From positions 238,715 to 302,714 of the forward strand of contig NW_006763296.1 of assembly GCF_000218685.1 (NCBI RefSeq): 64,000 nucleotides of DNA. Direction: 5' to 3'. This DNA is from Serpula lacrymans var. lacrymans S7.9. Its lineage: Eukaryota; Basidiomycota; Agaricomycetes; Boletales; Serpulaceae. Positions 12,708 to 21,736 of this stretch are shown here, piece after piece; within the stretch, counting starts at the first letter, position 1, and every line of letters starts with the position of its first letter. Made by a program: the position numbers and the translations under genes. The notes below the pieces were generated by a model, which was not told the origin of the DNA, made no database searches, and was given only the letters and a program-made list of their open reading frames with translations.

Positions 12708-12779
12708 AGCAGCATGGCGCAGTGGAAGCGCGCAGGGCTCATAACCCTGAGGTCACTTGATCGAAACAAGTTGCTGCTA
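12708..12779 (+). tRNA. Initiator tRNA-Met (CAT)
   Basis: This 72-nt cloverleaf has a perfect 7-bp acceptor stem (AGCAGCA with TGCTGCT), a GCGC D-stem, anticodon stem CAGGG/CCCTG with loop CTCATAA (anticodon CAT), and T-stem ACTTG/CAAGT with loop ATCGAAA. The AUCGA T-loop in place of TTC, and discriminator A, mark the eukaryotic initiator rather than the elongator. There is no intron. Its anticodon arm matches the primer-binding site of the copia remnant 3 kb downstream. Confidence 0.95.
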
Positions 12780-13013
12780 AGTTGGTGTTTATTTTATATT
12801 TTTCCTCGCCTGTTTTCTAATGCACTGCTTTTATCAACACGTTTCCCTGTTCTAGTCTCGTGAACCAGACGTCCCAAACGGGAACGGGGGTGCTTCCGTG
12901 CCGCTCAAATAGGATTGATTTTATTTTTACTGTAAGCACTTGGTGAAACCGCAAGTGGCTCTCTGTATATACGAAAAACCATACAACACTATAATAACAC
13001 AATCACTCTTTTC

Positions 13014-13420
13014 ATGCCCTCTGTCCCCTCTTGGCCAACCTCCCACCAAGAAAGAGAAAGAAAATCCTACACTAATCTAGTTAATGCTCGCATCAAGTCC
13101 CAAGGTACCCAGTCTGGGTATTCCAGCTCTAATATTCGACAGGCCCTCGAGTGTGCAGTCCAGTCAGCCTGCAATCAATGGACACCATATGTTTGGCAAG
13201 CTGATGCCAGTGAAACCTTTTACCTTGGGTTGGATTGTGTTGTATGGGCTGGCACAAAGGAAGATCACCATTGTCATCTCACCCCTCAATGCTCTTGAGG
13301 AAGATCAGGTATGAATCAGATAACAGTGACCTATACACTCATATTAATGTCAGTGCAATAGGCACAACAGTTTAATAAGATGGGACTTAGCAGTATACAG
13401 TAGCTATCAACTTGCAAACT
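13014..13420 (+). pseudogene. RecQ-like DEAD/DEAH helicase fragment
   Basis: The frame reads a Q-motif-like stretch (QWTPYVWQADASETFYLGLD) and then AGT, where the Walker A motif (usually followed by GKT) should lie. That segment is missing and the frame shifts to ITIVISPLNALEEDQ, motif Ia of RecQ-type helicases of agaricomycetes. After a possible intron the text AQQFNKMGLSSI continues before stops appear. The copy therefore has a small deletion over the ATP-binding loop and is truncated after about 120 residues, just before R1-related sequence. Such helicase genes are often multicopy in mushroom genomes. Family assignment is from motif memory only. Confidence 0.6.
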
Positions 13421-13430
13421 TACACACCGG

Positions 13431-13472
13431 TGTCATGCACCAAAGTTGATTGGTAGCATGGACAGGTGTCAA
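13431..13472 (+). repeat. R1 terminal sequence, isolated copy
   Basis: Starts TGTCATGCACCAAAG and ends ACAGGTGTCA. The same stretch lies at the left end of R1 copy B (49731) and, inverted, at the right end of copy C (53144). Here it stands alone, directly before a tRNA-like sequence. Confidence 0.8.
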
Positions 13473-13523
13473 AAATGAAGCGGATGACAAATTATGACAT
13501 TTGTTTATAGTATGAGAAAACAT

Positions 13524-13596
13524 GCATTGGCCAGGGCTTGAACCTGGGACTCCAGCTTTCATGGTCTGGTGCTTTTACCAACTAAGCTACCAAGGT
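13524..13596 (-). pseudogene. tRNA-like sequence, probable SINE head
   Basis: On the minus strand there is an A box (TAGCTTAGTTGG, 13589-13578), a D-stem GCTT/AAGC, a perfect T-arm (CCAGG TTCAAGC CCTGG) and a B box (GGTTCAAGCCC, 13544-13534). The acceptor stem pairs at only five of seven positions and the anticodon loop has eight bases (around CAT). It therefore looks like a tRNA pseudogene or the RNA polymerase III promoter of a SINE rather than a functional tRNA. Confidence 0.55.
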
Positions 13597-13724
13597 GTAC
13601 TTGGAAAGCATACTGATTGGTTGCATGCCCAGAAGGTCCAGAATCACTGTACACGGGTGCAGATCCCATTGTGTTGTGATAGCCTCCCTGAAGCTGATCC
13701 ATTGGACAGGCTGTCTAGCTGTAT

Positions 13725-14909
13725 TCAGACTTTTTCCACATCAGCTAGCTGTATGTTGAGGGGCTGTCCCCCCACTGACTGTAACTCTGCTTTGGCTTTC
13801 CGTTCTGAAGATGGCCAGTGTTCAGGTCTTGGTTGTAGAGACTGTTGTGGAGGGTGTCTTAGCTGATCAGGTGCTCCCACTGCTCTCGGAATGTCTCCAC
13901 GGAGGTATTGCCCCACTGCTCTCGGAACATCTTCATGCTGATATGGTTCCATTGCTTGTGGAATATCTCCTTGGAGATGTGGTTCCATTTGCAATTCATT
14001 TGGATCTCGGATCTGAGGGTCAGGATCATCCTCCTCCAATGTTTTTTGGTCTGGATAGTGAGCATTCTCTGGAATGAGTCCCTCCCACTGATCTGTGCTA
14101 GTGTCTGTGTTCCAGGGAGCAGTGTCATCCTTTTGTACCTTTCCGGATTTATTGAATATAACATGCCGACTGGAAAACACAGTCCGTCTTTCAGTGTCTA
14201 GGAGTTTGTAAGCTTGCTTTCCATGTGTGTAGCCAATTATTATGGCTTTGCGCCCCTTGGAGTAAAACTTCCCTTGCCTTTTGTCTTTCGAAATCAAGGC
14301 ATATGCTTGGCATCTGAAAGGGCGAAACAAAGTTGGATCAACTCTCCTTTTAAACAGTATTTCATATGGGGTCTTTCCATGGAGTCCTGATGCTGGGCTG
14401 CGTGCTGTGATATATGCAGCTGTTTGCATGGCATCTACCCAAAATGACTTTGGGAGCTTGGAATCATGGAGCATAGTGGTTGTTAATGTAGCCAATGTCT
14501 GATTCATGCGTTCTGCAATGCCATTTTGTTCCGGAGTATCTGCAGCTGTAGTTTCTTGGATGACACCATCTCCTCAGAGTTGATTTTTGAATGCATTGCC
14601 AGTATATTCTCCTCCCCCATCGCTCCGGAGGAATTCTGTGTATAGTGGAGTGAAGTTTTCTTCTCCCAAATGAGTCCGGAAGAATGTTTGGACATCTTCT
14701 TTCCATTGCTTGTATTGTTCCAGTGCTTCACTTTTATGTTTTAGGAAATATATCCATGGAAATTTGGAGAAATCATCTACAATGATAATCCAGTACCAAA
14801 AACCCTCCCTGGAAGTTGGTTTAATTGGTCCTCCAACATCTGTGTGCACAATTTGTATGGGGTGCTTGGCTCGGTTTCCTCCAGTGGACTTGAAAGGTAA
14901 TTTCTTCAT
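13725..14909 (-). pseudogene. Copia integrase fragment
   Basis: Retroviral-type integrase core in two in-phase stretches. The first (14909-14574) has HTDVGGP, the central Asp in DDFSKFPW and LRSDGGGEY. It ends at an in-frame TGA, after which the same frame continues TPEQNGIAERMNQTLATL with the rest of the core, including the position of the catalytic Glu (NGIAER). The C-terminal part reads AYALISKDKRQGKFYSKGRK and a degenerate repetitive tail (PQAMEPYQHEDVPRAVGQY...). It would catalyse cDNA insertion if intact; the stop and lost domains make it inactive. No reverse transcriptase follows. Confidence 0.85.
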
Positions 14910-14914
14910 CTTTC

Positions 14915-15712
14915 CTATGATTGCTCCACTGTATTTGCCTTTTCCTTCTCTTTTCCTTTATCCTTGTGTCTTTCCTTTCCCTTCTTCCTTTGACCTTTTT
15001 CAGCTGACTGAAGTGTTCGACACTCTGAGGTGTTGTGTGATTTGGCTTTGTGGAAGTTACACCATTTCTCCTCGGATTTGAGTGCTGATTCAAAACCTCC
15101 AGGGGCCTTCCCTGACTGTCGTGCAACTTCTGCAGTGATCCGGATCTCAACTGCATCAAAGGTAAGTTTATTTTCTTCAATCGTGTTGATTACTGATGAC
15201 TGAAATATTTGCCATTCAGGAGTGCATGGGAGAGATTGGAGAAGAGCAAAAGCCATGAGTTTGGTATCAACTCCTAGTTTCATTCCGGAGAGGTGTGAAT
15301 CAATTGTCCAGATTTTCGCAATGTGGTCCTGGATAGGTGATGTCCCATCCCAGGACAATTTGGTGAGTTGCTGGAATGAATAGAAGGCTGAGGCAATGTT
15401 GGACGTTTGATGGAGTGAGACAAGTTTATCAAATAACTCCTTGGAGCTGGTGAGGTCTTCAGTCCTCATTAGGAGGGCATCAGAGATGTGGTCCTGGATG
15501 ATTCCATGTGCCTTCTCATCCTTAAGTATCCAGGTGATCTCAGGATCCTCCGAGGAGGTAGGTTTTCCTGGTGAGGGCTTAAGCTCCTCTCCAATAACAA
15601 CCCGGAGAACTTTTTCCCGACGTAGCTTTGAGATGATCCGGAGTTTCCATATCTGAAAATTGTTGGGTCCAGTGAGAACTGGACATGCGGATGTATCGTG
15701 TGCTGTGGTCAT
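14915..15712 (-). pseudogene. Copia gag polyprotein (open but orphaned)
   Basis: This uninterrupted frame of 265 residues starts MTTAHDTSACPVLTGPNNFQ. It contains the UBN2/gag-like region (LTGPNNFQIWKLRI; DHIAKIWTIDSHLSGM) and a zinc-knuckle-like Cys/His cluster, CNFHKAKSHNTSEC. The C-terminus is a run of Lys/Glu (KGKERHKDKGKEKEKAN) and ends next to integrase sequence, without a protease. The nucleocapsid-like protein could in principle be made, but the element around it is defective. Confidence 0.8.
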
Positions 15713-15767
15713 GGTTCCGAGGTTGCTGTTTCAAATAAGAATTATTTCCTGCGTAGCTTTTGCGCAC

Positions 15768-15781
15768 CAGGGCTCATAACC
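15768..15781 (-). promoter_or_regulatory. Copia primer-binding site (half-tRNA-iMet type)
   Basis: The plus strand reads CAGGGCTCATAACC, identical over 14 nt to the anticodon arm of the initiator tRNA at 12733-12746, so the element's sense strand is complementary to the tRNA. Drosophila copia is known to prime from an internal cut of initiator tRNA-Met in the same way. It sits about 55 nt before gag, as expected just inside the 5' LTR. Confidence 0.75.
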
Positions 15782-16097
15782 TAATAAACCTATGTGAAAC
15801 TCAGCCGCTGCCCAAGAGGCTATAGAAACGACTATATTATTTACCTATGTGAAACTACAATGGATGCTAGTTTAAGGTGATCTCTAATAAATGTAATGTA
15901 ACATATCTCAGCAGCTGCCCAAGAGGCTATAGAAACGACTGAGGTATTTCTATACTAAACCCCCTACTACTTATAGTCGGAGGTGCTACTCGCTACAGTA
16001 TAATGACTCCTAGGAGTACAATGGTTACTCCATGGAGTGGTGGCTATGCTCCATGGAGAACAATGGCTGCTTTGGCAGAGACCGGGTTTATCCGGTT
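15782..16097 (-). repeat. Probable copia LTR remnant with internal duplication
   Basis: Sequence immediately outside the primer-binding site. A 32-nt phrase containing GCTGCCCAAGAGGCTATAG occurs at 15802-15833 and again at 15909-15940, and CCTATGTGAAACT also recurs. Clear TG...CA ends were not found, so the LTR boundaries are uncertain. Confidence 0.45.
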
Positions 16098-16360
16098 TTG
16101 TCAGCGGATATTCAAAAAGACTCGCCTTTGCGCCACACAGGCACAGTGCCATGTGGAATAGTGATTAATATTGCCTTTTTCAAACTTGTGGCTGATCAGC
16201 ACCACCTCTATTAGGCAATCCAGTCATGCTCACCTTTGCTTTTCCATTCGGTACTTTCTGCATTTCGGCATTTCAGCAAATTTTCACATCACCACTGGCT
16301 ACACATTGCGCCCTTGCTTTCATTGTTTCCCCTTACTTTTTTTCTTTGCTCAGCCCCACC

Positions 16361-16903
16361 ATGAGACCCTTGCTCTCTTTTTTATTCTCACCTAACGGTC
16401 GCTTCTGGATTCCCATTCTAGTTCACCTCCTTGTCACCTCTACCCTCCTCTTACTTGTCCTCTTTGCTCCCCCACCATACCTGATGTCACCACTTTCTAT
16501 CTGCTTCCGTCGCTGATCTGTTAACCACCACGTGCCGCTGCTGATATCAGCAAAGCCCCGGCGGCCAGTCCAAATTGGGCAAAAGGTCCATCTTCATAAC
16601 GTCAACCTTCCATTGTATACTATCAAATCATTGATTGCTCGTCTTGCCTGGTTGGAGCGTGGGTGGGTAGTTTTTGAGCTGGAGAAGTTCATCCCTTTGC
16701 GATGCCTATGTACATCACCGTCCCATTCACTTGGGAACATTTGTCCTTCGTCCATTATCTTTGCTACAGCTACACCTACCACACACTGCCTGGGACTCAC
16801 TTGTTCCAAATTGAAACTACTCCCCTCCCTCCCTCGTTTGACCAGGTGGTCCAGTACAACCAGTCCATTGGTAAAGCCATGGAACCGTCGGATTTGGACT
16901 AGG
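16361..16903 (+). pseudogene. R1-encoded small protein, broken copy
   Basis: Counterpart of the intact 180-residue frame in copy B. It starts at ATG 16361 (MRPLLSFLFSPNGRFWIPIL), reaches a stop codon after ICFRR where copy B has an open codon, and has a frameshift after WVVFELEK. The later piece still reads TYHTLPGTHLFQI. The same protein with synonymous and conservative changes in both copies suggests it was once under selection. Confidence 0.6.
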
Positions 16904-17740
16904 TGGTGGACCGGTGGCTCCAGTTTCTTTTTTTTCAGCAGAACATTCATTTACAGTGTGATTATTTTTGATTTTTGTATCATTTTTATGGACACATGTT
17001 TTTTTAGAATGCCTGACTGACAATAAAGGAACTGTGTTGATACTGATATTTTTTTGCCTTGCCCTTTTTTTACTGTATCTTCCCATGACATCATGATTTT
17101 CCTGCTCTCTTTTTGCTATTGGACTTTACTTTATGGCTGTACAAATCTGTGACATTACTCACAGCATTCATTGTTCTATCCCTTTCTTTTCCTTTTTTTG
17201 ACAATCTTATTCTGTACTACCTACGCAGGATTTATCAGCATACATTCCTTCCTTCATGTTCTTTCTCATTCTTTTTGCACAGCTATTCTGTGCATAGCCT
17301 ACTTTTCTTTCACTATATAAACCCCTGTATTTTACCTTGTGAAAACAAAACAAGAACTCCAATCCAGACTTCTTCTCTAATCTCAAGTTCACTACTCTGC
17401 TACTTGTGATCCAGTGTGGTCACAACACTTCCCACTGCTACCACTGTTAACTGCTGTCATTGTCACTCGTCACTTTTGAAAATCATTGACATCCCTTTCG
17501 ATTAGAGTCCTTCTAAGCACTACAGTTTGTGCGTCAGGAGCCTGCTATCACTGGGAACCTTGTCACTGTTGGCATATCCTGTTTATGATACACTCACATC
17601 CTATCATTTTATCCTTTTATTTCTTCATTTCCATACACCATTCTTTCATCTCTACTTGACCGCTTTTCCACTACATTACATAAGCTCAAAACTTTCCCAC
17701 ACTTATTCCAAAAACTCGTAGCACTCTACCTTACACAAAC

Positions 17741-17905
17741 TTCAGTCTCTTGATTATAAGACTGAGGTATGTCTGGTTATCTTACAGTTTACTTTATATC
17801 ATCATACTCACTTTACACTATTAGAAATACTCTCTTTTAGGTATATTATCCTTCAATATGAGTCTCTTGATTATAAGACTGAGAAATACTCTCTTTTAGT
17901 CTTCT
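17741..17905 (+). repeat. Short direct repeats inside the copy-A-specific segment
   Basis: CTCTTGATTATAAGACTGAG occurs near 17747 and again near 17863, and GAAATACTCTCTTTTAG near 17824 and near 17883. The pair looks like a local tandem duplication of about 115 nt with divergence. Confidence 0.7.
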
Positions 17906-17931
17906 CATAGCCTAACAATCACCTCATTATC

Positions 17932-18309
17932 TTGTCGTTCTCAAACCTACCTTGTGCTAAAATTAGCAAGGTAGTGCTTGTCCGTTCTCATTATAAAGCC
18001 CCTATCCTCTATAAATCAACTATCCCTCCTCCTCAAAACCCACACCCATACATCTCTGGGTTTTACTTTGAAGGATCATTGTACGTACCACCCCACAAAC
18101 AACCAGACCACTCCACTTTGTTCGCATCCCTCAAGGAACACCAAACTGGTGTTTTTGATGATGTATATTTCCAGGCGGGTGTGTATCGGGATTTTTATGC
18201 TAAATGTGTTGCAGTCATTGAGGATATCTGCAAGCCTGGTAATGAGGCAGCCGCTGCGAGATTCAACGCTTATGAGGCAGCTATTCTTGCTCGTAGATTG
18301 GCATTGTGA
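17932..18309 (+). CDS. Hypothetical protein at the end of R1 copy A
   Basis: An open frame whose reliable part reads YFEGSLYVPPHKQPDHSTLF, then FDDVYFQAGVYRDFYAKCVA and a helical Ala-rich tail NAYEAAILARRLAL. Copy B preserves only the first part and diverges at the PDHST position. A GTGAGC/CACAG intron just before the stop could extend the frame towards the rDNA. I do not recognise the family. It may be the first internal gene of the R1 element (gag-like position) or an unrelated host gene cut by R1. Confidence 0.35.
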   Translation: MSFSNLPCAKISKVVLVRSHYKAPILYKSTIPPPQNPHPYISGFYFEGSLYVPPHKQPDHSTLFASLKEHQTGVFDDVYFQAGVYRDFYAKCVAVIEDICKPGNEAAAARFNAYEAAILARRLAL

Positions 18310-18371
18310 GCTTAATTGTCTCATTCCTCTATTTACACTATCTAATCCTCAATTCACAGGGCTGAAGTTCT

Positions 18372-18560
18372 TTTTGTATGCTCTGGTCTTTGTGTAGTCT
18401 ATCTCAGTGTTCCCGCTTTTTGGAGATCGGAGCTGGAATGGGGGAGCCTTTTGATATCTGTCTAGGTTGATGAACTCCGACCTCTGTTGGGGAGGTTTCT
18501 TGTGAACCTCCTTTGGAGGCTTGACGTGTGCCGTGAGGTGCAAGTCTAGGGAATAGTAGT
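18372..18560 (+). other. Probable 5' external transcribed spacer of rDNA
   Basis: GC-richer sequence immediately upstream of the mature 18S start, with paired phrases (GGGGAGGTTTCTTGTGAACC, TTTGGAGGCTTGAC) able to fold. The upstream limit is uncertain because the preceding sequence may belong to R1. Confidence 0.45.
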
Positions 18561-19672
18561 TACCTGGTTGATCCTGCCAGTAGTCATATGCTTGTCTCAA
18601 AGATTAAGCCATGCATGTCTAAGTATAAACAATTTTGTACTGTGAAACTGCAAATGGCTCATTAAATCAGTTATAGTTTATTTGATGATATCTTGCTACA
18701 TGGATAACTGTGGTAATTCTAGAGCTAATACATGCAATCAAAGCCCCGACTTCTGGGAGGAGTGTATTTATTAGATAAAAAACCAACGCGGCTTGCCACT
18801 CGTTTGGTGATTCATAATAACTTCTCAAATTGCATGGCCTTGTGCCGGAAATGCTTCATTCAAATATCTGTCCTATCAACTTTTGATGGTAGGATAGAGG
18901 CCTACCATGGTTTCAACGGGTAACGGGGAATAAGGGTTCGATTCCGGAGAGGGAGCCTGAGAAACGGCTACCACATCCAAGGAAGGCAGCAGGCGCGCAA
19001 ATTACCCAATCCCGATACGGGGAGGTAGTGACAATAAATAACAATATAGGGCTCTTTTGGGTCTTATAATTGGAATGAGTACAATTTAAATATCTTAACG
19101 AGGAACAATTGGAGGGCAAGTCTGGTGCCAGCAGCCGCGGTAATTCCAGCTCCAATAGTGTATATTAAAGTTGTTGCAGTTAAAAAGCTCGTAGTTGAAC
19201 TTTGGGCCTGGGTGGGTGGTCTGCCTCACGGCATTGTACTGTCTGGCCGGGCCTTTCCTTTTGGTGAGCCGGTGTGCCCTTTATTGGGTGCATCGGGGAA
19301 CCAGGACTTTTACCTTGAGAAAATTAGAGTGTTCAAAGCAGGCCTTTTGCCCAAATACATTAGCATGGAATAATAAAATAGGATGTGCGGTTCTATTTTG
19401 TTGGTTTCTAGAGTTGCCATAATGATTAATAGGGACAGTTGGGGACATTAGTATTCGGTTGCTAGAGGTGAAATTCTTGGATTTACTGAAGACTAACTAT
19501 TGCGAAAGCATTTGTCAAGGATGTTTTCATTAATCAAGAACGAAGGTTAGGGGATTGAAAACGATCAGATACCGTTGTAGTCTTAACAGTAAACTATGCC
19601 GACTAGGGATCGGACAACCTCTTTTTGATGTGTTGTTCGGCACCTTACGAGAAATCAAAGTCTTTGGGTTCT

Positions 19673-19703
<31 letters not shown>

Positions 19704-19707
19704 TCGT

Positions 19708-19741
<34 letters not shown>

Positions 19742-19934
19742 GCGGCTTAATTTGACTCAACACGGGGAAACTCACCAGGTCCAGACATGACTAGGATTGA
19801 CAGATTGATAGCTCTTTCATGATTTTATGGGTGGTGGTGCATGGCCGTTCTTAGTTGGTGGAGTGATTTGTCTGGTTAATTCCGATAACGAACGAGACCT
19901 TAACCTGCTAAATAGCCAGGCCGGCTTTTGCTGG
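18561..19934 (+). rRNA. 18S rRNA, 5' portion (interrupted gene)
   Basis: Begins with the universal TACCTGGTTGATCCTGCCAG and contains the 530-loop (GCCAGCAGCCGCGGTAATTC), the GATACCGTTGTAGTC region and the GACGGAAGGGCACCACCAG block. The text stays canonical until GGCTTTTGCTGG (19934), where it passes abruptly into the insert. With the 3' portion, and counting the 284-nt duplication once, the gene would be 1,809 nt, a normal fungal length. The gene codes the small ribosomal subunit RNA, but this copy cannot yield a normal 18S unless the insert is removed. Confidence 0.97.
19651..19934 (+). repeat. Left copy of 284-nt 18S duplication
   Basis: Direct repeat of 25335-25618 in the same orientation, spacing 5,684 nt. 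The copies differ at six positions, all transitions. At five of them this left copy has the canonical 18S base. Confidence 0.95.
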
Positions 19935-20137
19935 GCGGAGGTTAATGAAGGGGTGGGTTGCTACGTGCATATGGAGTTACTTAAATATGCACAAGGTGGG
20001 GATTCTTTGATAGGGTGACTTTGGGCGCTTGCATCCACGCTTCGCTCTCTTCTTTCACTCACTTAGTCTGCCGGGCGGCTTTTTGTTCTTTTTGGGACAG
20101 TATTAAATATATTTATGCGGAAATGTTACAAATGGAG

Positions 20138-21595
20138 CTAGCTAACCATCTCTATAGGCTCGAAATTGCCAAGTTTCTTGGTCCGTAAAGCTGGTGCATC
20201 ACGGAACCACACACGTGTGGTCAATTCGGCTTCAAGCCACGCAAATTCTGGCCCTACGTTGAGAGGATTGAGTCCCTTTACGGGCGATCCATCATCCGAA
20301 TCATCACTGCTATCCCCATCCTCTTCTGCCTTCGATGCTGATCGTGTTTTCGGTTTTGAAGGCCCGGCATCAGGCTGCTTGGCTTTGCCTTTCACGGCAG
20401 CTCTCTTCTGTTGCTGAAGTGTAGAGATTGAATCTCCCCAACCAGCTCCAGTGGTTTCATTGACAGCTGCATCCAGGTTTTCCACGCGTGCCTCAAAAGC
20501 GGCTTCACTTTCACCAGGAAGACGATCATAAGGATTGTCAAACCTATCACGATTAACAGAGTGAGAAGGTCGGCCTGTAACAAACTTTTTCTTATGATCT
20601 TTGTCGAGCGGTTTGTAGTTGGGAGGGACAAAGTCCATACGAGGTCCGGGGGCAACACAATAGGCAATCATAGTGAAAAATAACGCCTTGCGAGTAGGAT
20701 TGGGGTTCGGGTGATCCAACTTGGTGAACGAAAATTCATCAACGTCCTCATTGTATTCGTATGTATGATTCATAGGTTTGAATAAATTAAAGGGTTGATT
20801 TTGGGCGACACCAGATCCATTCTTAAATGTTCTTCTGAGCTCATAGAACGGTCTGAATCCTGTGCTTCGAACAGGATAACCGTACATATAAACATCCCTT
20901 CTTTCCAAACCATAAGATTGACGATGCATCCAATCAAACGGCATGAAGTGAGGGTCTCCAGATGTGTCATCAGAACAATTGACTACTTTACCAGTAAACC
21001 CGACGGGCGCGGACCTGTAAGTTCCATATTCATCTTGAAAACTGCGGGCGACTCCTTTGTTTCGAAATGTTTCCCTCTGGGGATCGACGGCATTGGCGTC
21101 CACGTGATAAAATAAAAATCGTATCATCCATTGACTTTGCGGACTGATCCGGAAAACAAATCTGGTACAAACACCTACCACCTTCGCACGAGTGGAATGA
21201 CGATGTTTGCGGATGTTCCTATTGGTCGAATAAGGTATATGATTCAACTGCACCGTATAATGCTGCGCATAAGCTGCGGTAGCGCAAGTGTCTACCATGC
21301 GATTGCGGGTATCAAATCTCAAGGGGACCTTAGTAATTGACTCATCCGCAGCTCGCTCGACAACGGTATACGTAAGTTCCTCAATACGTGAACCAACTCG
21401 GCGTGTTGCCTTTGAATATCTGGATCGTACACGGCGTGAATAACGCGATTTGGCGCGGACAGTTCGGGAGCCCAACTTCCGTCCGCTCCGACGGCGCCGT
21501 CCTCGTGAAACACGAGCTGTCTTGCGACGGCAAAACGTACGACATTTGTGGAATTTATTGTTACAATGAACCACGCCATAACTGCGACGTGGCAT
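20138..21595 (-). CDS. Capsid-like protein of the CRESS element
   Basis: An uninterrupted leftward frame. The first ATG that gives a sensible protein is at 21595 (MPRRSYGVVHC), about 45 nt after a TATA box, for 485 residues. A frame extended five codons upstream would need a TTG start. Residues 1-75 are strongly arginine-rich (e.g. SRGRRRRSGRKLGSRTVRAK), as in DNA-packaging arms of geminivirus and genomovirus capsids. The middle is rich in aromatic residues and beta-type strands (RFVFRISPQSQWMIRFLFYH), compatible with a jelly-roll. The last 110 residues are acidic and Lys/Ser-rich (KAEEDGDSSDDSDDGSPVKG), an unusual extension. The capsid call rests on position, charge pattern and size; I could not align it. 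No stop or frameshift was seen, unlike Rep. Confidence 0.65.
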   Translation of the reverse strand: MPRRSYGVVHCNNKFHKCRTFCRRKTARVSRGRRRRSGRKLGSRTVRAKSRYSRRVRSRYSKATRRVGSRIEELTYTVVERAADESITKVPLRFDTRNRMVDTCATAAYAQHYTVQLNHIPYSTNRNIRKHRHSTRAKVVGVCTRFVFRISPQSQWMIRFLFYHVDANAVDPQRETFRNKGVARSFQDEYGTYRSAPVGFTGKVVNCSDDTSGDPHFMPFDWMHRQSYGLERRDVYMYGYPVRSTGFRPFYELRRTFKNGSGVAQNQPFNLFKPMNHTYEYNEDVDEFSFTKLDHPNPNPTRKALFFTMIAYCVAPGPRMDFVPPNYKPLDKDHKKKFVTGRPSHSVNRDRFDNPYDRLPGESEAAFEARVENLDAAVNETTGAGWGDSISTLQQQKRAAVKGKAKQPDAGPSKPKTRSASKAEEDGDSSDDSDDGSPVKGLNPLNVGPEFAWLEAELTTRVWFRDAPALRTKKLGNFEPIEMVS

Positions 21596-21643
21596 ATAAG
21601 CATAAAACAAGAAGGGAAATGAAACTACTTACACAACTCAGGC

Positions 21644-21651
21644 TATTTATA
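21644..21651 (-). promoter_or_regulatory. TATA box of the capsid-like gene
   Basis: TATAAATA on the minus strand, about 50 nt before the chosen ATG. It resembles the TATA box of the neighbouring leftward gene (22900-22891). Confidence 0.55.
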
Positions 21652-21736
21652 GTTTTTCACACATTTCAAACTCCGAATGACGACTTTATTTTTTTTTAAC
21701 ACAGATCCAAAATAATTACTAATGCTACTATAGTAA

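Larger units (their letters stand above)
13640..15781 (-). mobile_element. Truncated Ty1/copia retrotransposon
   Basis: A leftward element with a primer-binding site (15781-15768), gag (15712-14915) and integrase (14909-13725). Protease and the HHCC zinc domain are missing between gag and integrase. Reverse transcriptase and RNase H are missing after integrase. The gag frame is followed within a few bases by integrase sequence, which points to an internal deletion. The integrase carries an in-frame stop. It is therefore a dead, non-autonomous remnant. The 3' boundary near 13640 is approximate; SINE-like and R1 sequences lie beyond it. Confidence 0.85.
16098..18137 (+). mobile_element. Dispersed repeat R1, copy A
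   Basis: Similar over its length to copy B (49731-51460) and, inverted, to copy C (53144-52546). It lacks the terminal 50 nt or so seen in copy B and carries about 360 extra nt (17568-17935) that copy B lacks. It contains a broken membrane-protein-like frame, a TATA-like CTATATAAACCCC near 17313 and pyrimidine-rich flanks. The layout (long non-coding stretch, polymerase II TATA late in the unit) would fit a long LTR of a large retroelement. No retrotransposon enzyme is encoded, so the class is unknown. Confidence 0.6.

Noticed and set aside
18732..20018. Several short frames inside the 18S gene
   Set aside because: They lie in conserved rRNA sequence and are chance frames.
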